64,000 bases of DNA from Caulobacter sp. CCUG 60055 (GTDB lineage: Bacteria; Pseudomonadota; Alphaproteobacteria; Caulobacterales; Caulobacteraceae), in contig NZ_PUIC01000001.1 in the NCBI RefSeq assembly GCF_022750545.1, positions 496,001-560,000 on the forward strand, in the 5' to 3' direction. Within the stretch, counting starts at the first letter, position 1. Each line of letters starts with the position of its first letter. Of the stretch, positions 34,571 to 42,137 are shown piece by piece. A program made the translations under genes and the position numbers. Under the pieces are notes generated by a model. That model was not told the DNA's origin. It saw only the letters and a program-made list of their open reading frames with translations, and searched no databases.

Positions 34571-34692
34571 CCCCTCACCCTCCCATTGCTTCACAATGAC
34601 CCCCTCTCCCCGAGGGAGAGGGGTTGGCTCCATTCCGTCTCCCGCCGGGAGAAGGAGGGGCCCGCGCCCAAAGGGCGTGGGAGGATGAGGGG
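34571..34692. repeat. Palindromic intergenic repeat (REP/MITE-like)
   Basis: The outer arms CCCCTCACCCTCCCA (34571-34585) and TGGGAGGATGAGGGG (34678-34692) are inverted repeats with one mismatch. Inside are further hairpins: CCCTCTCCC/GGGAGAGGG (about 34602-34620), TCTCCC/GGGAGA (about 34639-34651) and CGCCC/GGGCG (about 34665-34677). The whole 122-base unit can fold into one long arm. The CCTCACCCTCCCA end is typical of a dispersed element I know from alphaproteobacterial intergenic regions. Confidence 0.75.
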
Positions 34693-34728
34693 TTACGGCC
34701 CGGCCGCTTAGAAGCTACACCAAGGCCG

Positions 34729-37014
34729 ATGGCCAAGACCAAAACCCGCCTCCCCAAGGCTGACAAGCCGCCGCAGGGCCTGCCCGACCGCGACACGCTG
34801 TTGAAATTCCTGCGCGAGGCCGGCGAGGCCGAAAAGGCCGATATCGCCAAGGCTTTCGGCCTCAAGGGCGCGGACCGCCGCGCCCTGCGGATGATGCTCA
34901 AGGCGCTGGAGGCCGAAGGCGCGCTCGGGCGGCGCGGCCGCAAGGGCTTCGCCGAGGCCGGCGCCCTGCCCCCGGTCGGCGTCGCCGACGTGGTCGAACG
35001 CGACGCCGACGGCGAACTCTATGTCCGTCTCGCCAAGGGCGGCGAAGACGCCCCGCAGGTGCGCCTGGCGCCCGAACGCCGCGATTCCAAGGCCGGCGCG
35101 CCCGGCCTTGGCGACCGCATTCTGGCCCGGTTCGAACGACTTGAAGGCGGCGAGTACGAAGCCAAGCTGATCAAGCGCCTGGGCCAGAGCGCTCACAAGA
35201 TCCTGGGCGTGGTGCGCAAGGCGCGCCGCGAGACCCGCGTCGAACCCGTCGACCGCAAGTCCAAGGACGTGCTGGTGCTGTTCGAGGCCGACGCCCGGGA
35301 CCTCAAGGACGGCGATCTGGTCGTGGCCCAGGTCGGCGCCGCCGACCGCCGCTACGGGCCCAAGCGCGGCAAGGTGCTGGAGGTGGTCGGCCGCGAGGAC
35401 CAGCCGCGCGCCGCCTCGCTGATCGCCATCCACGCCCATGGGATACCCACCGGCTTCTCGCCCGACGCCGAGGCCGAGGCTGAAGCCGCCGAGCCGCCGA
35501 CGCTCAGCGGCCGCACCGACCTGCGCGACATCCCCTTCGTCACCATCGACCCCGTCGACGCCCGCGACCACGACGACGCCGTGTTCGCCCAGGCCGACGA
35601 CGATCCCAAGAACGAGGGCGGCTGGATCGTCTGGGTCGCCATCGCCGACGTCGCCGCCTATGTGCGGCCGGGCTCGGCCCTGGACCGCGAGGCGCGGGAG
35701 AAGGCCAACAGCGTCTATTTCCCCGACCGGGTCGAGCCGATGCTGCCCGAGCGATTGTCCAACGGCCTGTGCTCGCTGCGCCAGGGCGAGCCGCGCGCCT
35801 GCATGGCGGTGCGGATGGTCTTCGACAAGTCGGGCCGCAAGGTCCGCCACGAGTTCGCGCGCGGACTGATGCGCTCGGCCGCCAAGCTGGCCTACGAGCA
35901 GGCCCAGGCGGCCATCGACGGCCAGCCGGACGAGGCGACCGGCCCGCTGATGGACAGCGTCCTGAAGCCCCTGTGGGCCGCCTACGCGACCATGAAGAAG
36001 GGCCGCGACGCCCGCTCGCCCCTGGGCATCGAATCGGCCGAGCGCCGCATCCAGATCAGCCCCGAGGGCGAGGTCGTCTCGATCAGGCTGCGCGAGTCGC
36101 TGGAGGCGCACCGCCTGATCGAAGAGATGATGATCCAGGCCAATGTCTGCGCCGCCGAGACCCTGGAGGCCAAGCGCAGCCCGCTGGTCTATCGGGTGCA
36201 CGACACGCCCAGCCAGGAGAAGATGTTCAACCTGGCCGACTTCCTGGCCACGCTGGGGATCACCTGGGCCAAGGGCGAGGCGCCGCGCACCGACCGCTTC
36301 AACCGCCTGCTCGACCAGATGCGCCAGGGACCGCACGCCGAGATCGTCAACGAGGTGGTGCTGCGCACCCAGATGCAGGCCCACTATTCGCCCGACAACA
36401 TCGGCCACTTCGGCCTGAACCTCGCCCGCTACGCCCACTTCACCTCGCCGATCCGCCGCTACGCCGACCTGATCGTCCATCGCGGCCTGATCCGGGCCCT
36501 CAAGCTCGGAAACGACGGCCTGACGGACGAAGAGATCGCCCGGCTGCGCGAGACGGCCGAGCACATCACCTTCGCCGAGCGCCGGGCGATGGCGGCCGAG
36601 CGCGACGCCACCGACCGCTACGTCGCCGCCTTCATGGAGGAGCGCGTCGGCGCCGCCTTCGAGGGCCGCGTCACTGGCGTCACCCGCTTCGGCCTGTTCG
36701 TGCGGCTCAGGGACATCGGCGCCGACGGCCTGGTCCCGGTTTCGACCCTCGGCGGCGAGTACTTCATCCACGACGACCGCACCCACGCCCTGGTCGGCGA
36801 GCGCACCGGCCGTCGCTGGCCGCTGGGCATGGCCGTCGAGGTGCGGCTGACCGAGGCGACGCCGATCACCGGCGGACTGGTGTTCGAGATGCTCAGCGAG
36901 CCCGAGCCGGCCGTCCCCGGCGGCCCGCGCCCCCGTGTCGGCCTGCGCCGGCAGGTCGGCAAGGCCCCTCCCCGGTCGAGCCGCAAGGGCGGCGCCAAGC
37001 CTCGCCGCCGCTGA
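34729..37014 (+). CDS. rnr: Ribonuclease R
   Basis: This 761-residue 3'-5' exoribonuclease has an N-terminal winged-helix region (LKFLREAGEAEKADIAKAFGL) and cold-shock domains. The RNB catalytic domain has the four-Asp metal site in TIDPVDARDHDDAVFAQ and HFTSPIRRYADLIVHR near its end. An S1 domain (FEGRVTGVTRFGLFVRL) and a basic Arg/Lys tail follow. It degrades structured RNA. I chose ATG at 34729 (MAKTKTRLPK, AAGG just upstream) because an earlier start at 34624 would be inside the palindromic repeat. Confidence 0.96.
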   Translation: MAKTKTRLPKADKPPQGLPDRDTLLKFLREAGEAEKADIAKAFGLKGADRRALRMMLKALEAEGALGRRGRKGFAEAGALPPVGVADVVERDADGELYVRLAKGGEDAPQVRLAPERRDSKAGAPGLGDRILARFERLEGGEYEAKLIKRLGQSAHKILGVVRKARRETRVEPVDRKSKDVLVLFEADARDLKDGDLVVAQVGAADRRYGPKRGKVLEVVGREDQPRAASLIAIHAHGIPTGFSPDAEAEAEAAEPPTLSGRTDLRDIPFVTIDPVDARDHDDAVFAQADDDPKNEGGWIVWVAIADVAAYVRPGSALDREAREKANSVYFPDRVEPMLPERLSNGLCSLRQGEPRACMAVRMVFDKSGRKVRHEFARGLMRSAAKLAYEQAQAAIDGQPDEATGPLMDSVLKPLWAAYATMKKGRDARSPLGIESAERRIQISPEGEVVSIRLRESLEAHRLIEEMMIQANVCAAETLEAKRSPLVYRVHDTPSQEKMFNLADFLATLGITWAKGEAPRTDRFNRLLDQMRQGPHAEIVNEVVLRTQMQAHYSPDNIGHFGLNLARYAHFTSPIRRYADLIVHRGLIRALKLGNDGLTDEEIARLRETAEHITFAERRAMAAERDATDRYVAAFMEERVGAAFEGRVTGVTRFGLFVRLRDIGADGLVPVSTLGGEYFIHDDRTHALVGERTGRRWPLGMAVEVRLTEATPITGGLVFEMLSEPEPAVPGGPRPRVGLRRQVGKAPPRSSRKGGAKPRRR

Positions 37015-37057
37015 TCGCTGCTTTTCGCGGGTCAAACAAGCGTTCTAAACTGACCCC

Positions 37058-37777
37058 ATGACCGAACCGAAGCTCGATCCGAACTACGACCCGCGCGCCG
37101 ACGGCGCCCTGCGCGCCGAGGGCGCCAAGGCCGTGCGGCCGCGCGACGCCGCCACGTTGATCATCGTCCGCCGCGACGGCGCCAAGCCGCGCCTGCTGAT
37201 GGGCCGACGCAATCGCGGCCACGACTTCATGCCGGACAAGTGGGTGTTCCCCGGCGGCCGGATCGACCGCAGCGACTTCCGCGCGCCCGCCGCCAGCGAG
37301 CTGCGGCCGGCGGTGATCCAGCGCCTTGAGAAGACCGCCCCGCCGAGCCGCGCCCGCGCCCTGGCGCTGACCGCCGTGCGCGAGACGTTCGAGGAGACCG
37401 GGCTGCTGCTGGCCAGGCCCGCGCCCGCCAGGACCGTCGCCGGTCCCTGGCGCGACTTTCTCGGCCAGGGCGCGTCGCCGGACCTCGACGCGCTCGACTT
37501 CGTCGCCCGCGCCATCACCCCGCCCTACCGGCCCAAACGCTTCGACGCCCGTTTCTTCATGGCCGAGGCCGACCGGCTGGCCAGCCTCGACCGCGCCCCG
37601 GATTGCGGCGAGCTCGACGAGCTGGCCTGGGTCGAGCTGAGCGAGACCCTGGCGCTGGACCTGCCCAACATCACCCGCTTCGTCGTGCAGGAGCTGGCCC
37701 TGCGGCTGGAGCATCCAGACCGCCCGGCGCCGTTCGTCAGCTTCCGGCGCGGCGCCCGCCGGCTGGAGCACCTGTGA
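37058..37777 (+). CDS. Nudix hydrolase (NUDT19-like, split box), first of a pair
   Basis: This 239-residue protein has a Nudix fold: VFPGGRIDRSD, then AVRETFEETGLLL. About 40 residues lie between the GG and the RE pair, where the standard box has 13, so the Nudix box carries an insertion as in animal NUDT19/RP2 CoA pyrophosphatases. It probably hydrolyses a nucleoside diphosphate derivative such as a CoA compound. The stop overlaps the GTG start of a second Nudix gene. It follows rnr by 43 bases. Confidence 0.88.
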   Translation: MTEPKLDPNYDPRADGALRAEGAKAVRPRDAATLIIVRRDGAKPRLLMGRRNRGHDFMPDKWVFPGGRIDRSDFRAPAASELRPAVIQRLEKTAPPSRARALALTAVRETFEETGLLLARPAPARTVAGPWRDFLGQGASPDLDALDFVARAITPPYRPKRFDARFFMAEADRLASLDRAPDCGELDELAWVELSETLALDLPNITRFVVQELALRLEHPDRPAPFVSFRRGARRLEHL

Positions 37778-38343
37778 GGCCGGTCCGCCCGCGCCACGCC
37801 GCCAGCCTGGTTCTGGTCCGCCGCGACGGCGACGGCGTCGGCGTGCTGATGGGCCGGCGCCCCGCGCGCTCGGCCTTCGCCCCGGACGTGTTCGTGTTCC
37901 CCGGCGGCGCGGTCGAGCCCGGCGACTACGAGGCTTCGCCCGTCGCGCCCCTGGCGGACGCCTGCGCCAAGCGCGCCGCGGCGTCGCCGCGTCTGGCCCA
38001 GGCCCTCGCCGCCGCGGCCTTGCGCGAGACCGCCGAGGAGACCGGCCTCGTCCTGCCCGGCGACTTTTCCGGCCTGACGCTGCTCGCCCGCGCCATCACC
38101 CCGACCCAGAGCCCCATCCGCTTCCACGCCCGCTTCTTCGGCATGAACGCCGGGGAGGACCTGGGCGATCCCGCCGATTCGCCCGAACTGGCCGATCTTG
38201 GCTGGCGGACGGTGCGGCAGGCCCTGGCCCTGCCCTTGATCGACATCACCGAGGCCGTGCTGCGGTCGCTGGAGGTTCCTAGCGCGCCGCCGTTCCGCTT
38301 CACTTACCGCTCCGGACGGCCGGTCCAGACGCCCTTGCTGTAA
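37774..38343 (+). CDS. Nudix hydrolase (NUDT19-like, split box), second of a pair
   Basis: This 189-residue protein starts with GTG at 37774, overlapping the previous stop (GTGA). It has the same split Nudix box, VFPGGAVEPGD then ALRETAEETGLVL, with 38 residues between GG and RE, and the shared ARAITPTQSPIRFHARFF segment. It is a shortened tandem paralogue of the upstream gene; both keep the REXXEE metal ligands. Translational coupling suggests equal expression and possibly a heterodimer. Confidence 0.87.
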   Translation: MRPVRPRHAASLVLVRRDGDGVGVLMGRRPARSAFAPDVFVFPGGAVEPGDYEASPVAPLADACAKRAAASPRLAQALAAAALRETAEETGLVLPGDFSGLTLLARAITPTQSPIRFHARFFGMNAGEDLGDPADSPELADLGWRTVRQALALPLIDITEAVLRSLEVPSAPPFRFTYRSGRPVQTPLL

Positions 38344-38358
38344 TTTCCACGGGCGGCG

Positions 38359-38386
38359 TTGACTTTACGCGCTCCATGCGTATTGT
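38359..38386 (+). promoter_or_regulatory. Probable housekeeping promoter of rpmG
   Basis: TTGACT (38359-38364) and TATTGT (38381-38386) are separated by 16 bases, with the rpmG ATG 57 bases further down. This is the best sigma-70-type promoter pair in the window. Confidence 0.6.
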
Positions 38387-38443
38387 CCGCCGCTCAAAGA
38401 TTTCGGCGAGCGGACGTGCCGCGCGCCACCGAAGGATTCGACC

Positions 38444-38611
38444 ATGGCTAAGCCGGCTTCCATCAAGATCCGCCTCAACTCGACGGCCGACACCGGCTTC
38501 TTCTACGTCACCAAGAAGAACGCCCGCACCATGACCGAGAAGCTCGTGCTGAAGAAGTACGACCCGGTCGTGCGCAAGCACGTCGAATTCAAGGAAGGCA
38601 AGATCAAGTAA
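38444..38611 (+). CDS. rpmG: Ribosomal protein L33
   Basis: This 55-residue protein, [20 protein letters not shown] then [20 protein letters not shown], is a full-length alphaproteobacterial bL33 of the cysteine-free type. It is part of the large ribosomal subunit near the E site. ATG at 38444 has GAAGGA seven bases upstream. A promoter lies before it and an intrinsic terminator after it, so it is a single-gene unit. Confidence 0.97.
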   Translation: MAKPASIKIRLNSTADTGFFYVTKKNARTMTEKLVLKKYDPVVRKHVEFKEGKIK

Positions 38612-38640
38612 GATCGCCCTTCCCGATTTGACTATCGCAG

Positions 38641-38673
38641 CGCCCGGTCCCAAGGACCGGGCGTTTCGCGTTT
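38641..38673 (+). terminator. Intrinsic terminator of rpmG
   Basis: CGCCCGGTCC (38641-38650) pairs perfectly with GGACCGGGCG (38654-38663) around CAA, followed by TTTCGCGTTT. It is 30 bases after the rpmG stop and also lies just beyond the convergent pleD gene. Confidence 0.9.
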
Positions 38674-38712
38674 CGGGCCTCCGTCGTCCCGCCGGCGAGC
38701 GGCGGCGGACCG

Positions 38713-40077
38713 TCAGGCGTTGCGGGAGACCACCTTGTTGCGCCCGGCGGCCTTGGCCTCGTAGACGGCCGCGTCGGCCCGCTGCAGCAGGGCGTCGGGC
38801 GTGTCGTCGGCGTCGAGGGTCGCCGACACCCCGATCGAGATGGTGACGGTGAGCAGCTCGGCGCCGCCGGCCACCCGGAACGGCGCGCCGGAGACGTGGG
38901 CGCGGATGCGCTCGGCGATGCGTTCAGCGTCGGACAGGCGGGTGTCGGGCATGATGACCACGAACTCCTCGCCGCCATAGCGGCACGGCAGGTCGATGGC
39001 CCGCACATTGCTGGCCAGCCGCACGGCGAACTCGCGCAGCACCTCGTCGCCGACCGGATGGCCGAAGGTGTCGTTGATCTTCTTGAAGTGGTCGATGTCG
39101 ATCAGCAGCGCCCCGACCGGGTCGCCGCCCTTGACCGCGCGCTTGACCAGGGCGGCCAGCTGGCCGGTCATGTAGCGGCGGTTGTGCAGGCCGGTGAGCT
39201 GGTCGGTGACCGCCAGCTCCATCGAATGGTCGAGGTTGTTGCGCAGGAAGTCGGTGTAGCGCTTGCGCTTGATCTGGGTGCGGGCCCGCGCCGACAGCTC
39301 CTGCGGGTCGATGGGGCGCGGCAGGATGTCGTTGATGCCGATCTCCAGCGCCTTGATCATCCGCGACCGCTCGTCCGGATCGACCACGGCGAGAATCGGC
39401 AACCGCCGCGTCGCCTCGTCGGACAGCAGCTGCGCCGCCAGCCGCAGGCCGTCGAAGCCGCGGGCGTCGGCGTTGATGATCACCAGGTCGACCGGACCGC
39501 GCGCGGTCAGATGGGCCTTTTCGGGATCGGATTCGATGACCGGCCGGTGCTCGCTGGACAGCTCGGCGGCGATGCGCTGGGCCTGCCGCTCGTTGTCGTC
39601 GGCGATGACGATGCGCCCGCCCGTGCCGGCCAGCCGCGCCGCGGCCCCGGCGATCACGCCCAGGCGGCGGCCGGAATCCTCGCGCTGGCGCAGCTCGTCC
39701 ATGATCACCTTCAGGCGGGTCAGGCTGCGCACCCGCGAGAACAGCATCACGTCGTCGATCGGCTTGTTCAGGAACTCGTCGGCCCCGGCCTCCAGGCCGG
39801 CGATACGATCGGAGCGGCCGTCGAGCGCCGTGACCAGCACCACGGGCACGTGGCGGGTGGCCGGATCGTCCTTCAGCCGCCGGCAGACCTCGAAGCCGTC
39901 CATGCCGGGCATCATCACGTCCAGCAGGATCAGGTCGGGCCGCTCCGCGGCGGCCATGGCCAGGGCGGTGGGTCCGTCGCGGGCGGTCAGGACCTCATAG
40001 TACTCGGCCGTCAGCTTGGCCTCGAGCAGCCGCACGTTCGGCTCGATGTCGTCGACCACCAGAATACGCGCGGTCAT
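38713..40077 (-). CDS. pleD: PleD diguanylate cyclase response regulator
   Basis: This 454-residue protein has the PleD architecture. Receiver 1 holds phospho-acceptor Asp53 in LILLDVMMPG. The second receiver-like domain (about residues 150-275) lacks a normal acceptor context. A GGDEF domain has the active site RYGGEEF and, five residues before it, the inhibitory site RAID (RxxD). It makes cyclic di-GMP at the flagellated pole and drives the swarmer-to-stalked transition. It starts seven bases after divK, so the two are one operon. Confidence 0.97.
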   Translation of the reverse strand: MTARILVVDDIEPNVRLLEAKLTAEYYEVLTARDGPTALAMAAAERPDLILLDVMMPGMDGFEVCRRLKDDPATRHVPVVLVTALDGRSDRIAGLEAGADEFLNKPIDDVMLFSRVRSLTRLKVIMDELRQREDSGRRLGVIAGAAARLAGTGGRIVIADDNERQAQRIAAELSSEHRPVIESDPEKAHLTARGPVDLVIINADARGFDGLRLAAQLLSDEATRRLPILAVVDPDERSRMIKALEIGINDILPRPIDPQELSARARTQIKRKRYTDFLRNNLDHSMELAVTDQLTGLHNRRYMTGQLAALVKRAVKGGDPVGALLIDIDHFKKINDTFGHPVGDEVLREFAVRLASNVRAIDLPCRYGGEEFVVIMPDTRLSDAERIAERIRAHVSGAPFRVAGGAELLTVTISIGVSATLDADDTPDALLQRADAAVYEAKAAGRNKVVSRNA

Positions 40078-40084
40078 CGCAGCT

Positions 40085-40450
40085 TCACCCCAGGAAACGT
40101 CGGATGGTGTCCAGGAAGTGCGATACCGAAATCGGTTTCGAAATATAAGCCTCGCATCCGCCCTCCCGGATGCGTTCCTCGTCGCCCTTCATGGCGAAGG
40201 CGGTCACCGCCACCACCGGGATGTGCGACAGGTCGTCGTCTTCCTTCAGCCACTTGGTCACCTCCAGGCCGGATATCTCGGGCAGCTGGATGTCCATCAG
40301 GATGAGATCCGGACGGTGCTGGCGCGCGAGCGTCAGGGCCTGAAGCCCCTCGCGGGTTTCAAGGGTTTCGTAGCCTTGGGCGTCGAGCAGATCATGAAAG
40401 AGCTTCATGTTCAGCTCGTTATCCTCGACGATGAGGACTTTCTTCGTCAT
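40085..40450 (-). CDS. divK: DivK single-domain response regulator
   Basis: This 121-residue receiver protein has Asp53 ([13 protein letters not shown]), the Thr in VVAVTAFAM and the Lys in YISKPISV. The sequence is almost identical in its core to Caulobacter DivK, including [11 protein letters not shown] and [12 protein letters not shown]. Phosphorylated DivK lowers CtrA activity through DivL and CckA. The C terminus ends RRFLG, a few residues shorter than I recall for C. crescentus. A CtrA-like box lies 86 bases upstream. pleD follows in the same operon. Confidence 0.98.
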   Translation of the reverse strand: MTKKVLIVEDNELNMKLFHDLLDAQGYETLETREGLQALTLARQHRPDLILMDIQLPEISGLEVTKWLKEDDDLSHIPVVAVTAFAMKGDEERIREGGCEAYISKPISVSHFLDTIRRFLG

Positions 40451-40535
40451 CAAGACCCCAAACGGAAGCCGTTGTCCGGCGGGCGGAAAAGGACTCGCCG
40501 CCGCCGTCTCCCCTCAGCTAATCACACGAACATCC

Positions 40536-40550
40536 TTAAACTCGCGTTAG
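40536..40550. promoter_or_regulatory. CtrA-like box upstream of divK
   Basis: TTAA-N7-TTAG (read on the minus strand as CTAA-N7-TTAA) matches the CtrA box with one mismatch. It is 86 bases before the divK ATG and 15 bases before the proposed start of the HAD gene. divK is a known member of the CtrA regulon in C. crescentus, which supports the assignment. Confidence 0.6.
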
Positions 40551-40564
40551 TCGCGGAGACGCCC

Positions 40565-41224
40565 CTGCCCGCCGCCGACCAGACCTTCGTCCTGCCCGAG
40601 CTCGGCCTCGCCCCCGACCGGCCGTTGGTCATCGTCGATGTCGACGAGGTGGTGGCCCTGTTCATGCAAGGCTTCGCCCGCTTCGTCGCCCGGCGCGGCT
40701 ACGAGATGCGCATCGAACGGTTCGCGCTGTTCCAAAATATTTTCCGGCCCGGCGAGAGCGCCAGCATCGACCTGGCCACCGGCCGGTCGCTGTTCGACGA
40801 CTTCTTCCGCACCGAGGGCGAGGACATGGAGCCCGCTCCCGGCGCGGCCGAGGCCCTGGCCGCCCTGTCGGAAACGGCCCAGGTCGTCATCCTGACCAAT
40901 GCGCCGGAGCACGGGCGGACAGGCCGGGCGCGCTGGCTGGCCCGGCACGGCATGGACTATCCGCTGGTGATCAACAGCGGCCCCAAGGGGCCCGCCGTAG
41001 CCGCCCTCCAGCGCCTGACCGAGCGGCCGGCGGCCTTCGTCGACGACCTCCTGCCCAATCTCGACTCGGCCGCGATCCACGCCCCGGCGGTGCGGCGCTT
41101 CCAGATCGTCGCGGACGAGCGTCTGCGCCCGTTCGCACCCGCCGAGCCCGACCGCCACGCCTGGCACGACGACTGGGGCACGTTGCGACAGGCCCTCGAA
41201 AGGTCGATCCTGTCTTCCGAATGA
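40565..41224 (+). CDS. HAD-like hydrolase, start codon uncertain
   Basis: This protein of about 219 residues has HAD motif I as LVIVDVDEVVALF (DxD), a later VVILTNAPEH (motif II Thr) and AAFVDDLLPNLDSA (motif IV DD). Substrate is unknown. No ATG, GTG or TTG is suitably placed before the conserved N terminus. I mark CTG at 40565, which has GGAG six bases upstream. TTG at 40625 would begin right at motif I (MVIVDVDE), and no ribosome-binding site is seen for it. It is divergent from divK and followed 13 bases later by the sugar kinase gene. Confidence 0.7.
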   Translation: MPAADQTFVLPELGLAPDRPLVIVDVDEVVALFMQGFARFVARRGYEMRIERFALFQNIFRPGESASIDLATGRSLFDDFFRTEGEDMEPAPGAAEALAALSETAQVVILTNAPEHGRTGRARWLARHGMDYPLVINSGPKGPAVAALQRLTERPAAFVDDLLPNLDSAAIHAPAVRRFQIVADERLRPFAPAEPDRHAWHDDWGTLRQALERSILSSE

Positions 41225-41237
41225 GCGAGGCGGGCGG

Positions 41238-42137
41238 ATGATCCGAATCGGGGTCGATTTCGGCGGAACCAAGATCGAGGCGGCGGCGCTGGCGCCGGAC
41301 GGCGCGGTGGTCGAGCGCCTGCGCGACCCCAATCCCCGCATCTACGACGCCGCCGTCCGCGTCGTGCGCGACCTGGTCGACGCCATCGAAAGCCGACATG
41401 GCCAGGGACTACGCGTCGGCGTCGGCGCGCCGGGCTCGCTGTCGCCGCGCACGGGGCGGGTGCGCAACGCCAACAGCACCTGGCTCAACGACCGCCCGTT
41501 CAAGCAGGACCTGGAGCAGGCGCTCGACAGGACCGTCCGCATCGAGAACGACGCCAACTGCTTCGCGCTGTCCGAGGCGGTCGACGGCGCCGCCCAGGAC
41601 GCGGGCGTGGTCTTCGGCCTCATCATCGGCACAGGCTGCGGCGCGGGTCTGGTCGTCGACGGCCGCATCGTCGGGGGGCGTAACGCCTTCGCCGGCGAGT
41701 TCGGCCACATGCCCCTGCCCTGGCCCGACGCCGGCGAGCGCGACCGGCCGCCCTGCTGGTGCGGCCGGCCCGGCTGCATGGAGACCTTCGTGTGCGGCCC
41801 AGCCTTCGCCGCCGACCACGCCCGCGCCTCAGGCCGGTCGCTGAGCGCCGACGCGGTGGTCGCCGCCATGCGCGCCGGCGACCCAGGCGCCCGGGCGAGC
41901 TTCGACCGATATGTCGACCGCCTGGGTCGCGGCCTCGCCGTCGCCTGCAACCTGATCGACCCCGACGTGCTGGTGCTGGGCGGCGGCATGTCCAACATCG
42001 GCGAGCTCTACGAACGCCTGCCCGACGCCATCCGGCCGCACCTGTTCTCCGATTCCTTCGACACCCCGGTCAGACCGGCCCGGTTCGGCGATTCTTCCGG
42101 CGTGCGCGGCGCGGCCTGGCTGTGGCCCCTCGAATGA
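41238..42137 (+). CDS. mak: ROK family fructokinase (Mak-like)
   Basis: This 299-residue ROK kinase has the phosphate-1 motif GVDFGGTKIEAAAL, the sugar site NANSTWLND and VRIENDANCFALSEAVDGAA with the catalytic Asp. The zinc motif PCWCGRPGCMETFVCGP and DVLVLGGGMSNI follow. It is very like E. coli Mak (ending DSSGVRGAAWLWP), so it probably phosphorylates fructose or a related hexose. Its stop overlaps the dinB ATG (ATGA at 42134-42137). Confidence 0.9.
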   Translation: MIRIGVDFGGTKIEAAALAPDGAVVERLRDPNPRIYDAAVRVVRDLVDAIESRHGQGLRVGVGAPGSLSPRTGRVRNANSTWLNDRPFKQDLEQALDRTVRIENDANCFALSEAVDGAAQDAGVVFGLIIGTGCGAGLVVDGRIVGGRNAFAGEFGHMPLPWPDAGERDRPPCWCGRPGCMETFVCGPAFAADHARASGRSLSADAVVAAMRAGDPGARASFDRYVDRLGRGLAVACNLIDPDVLVLGGGMSNIGELYERLPDAIRPHLFSDSFDTPVRPARFGDSSGVRGAAWLWPLE

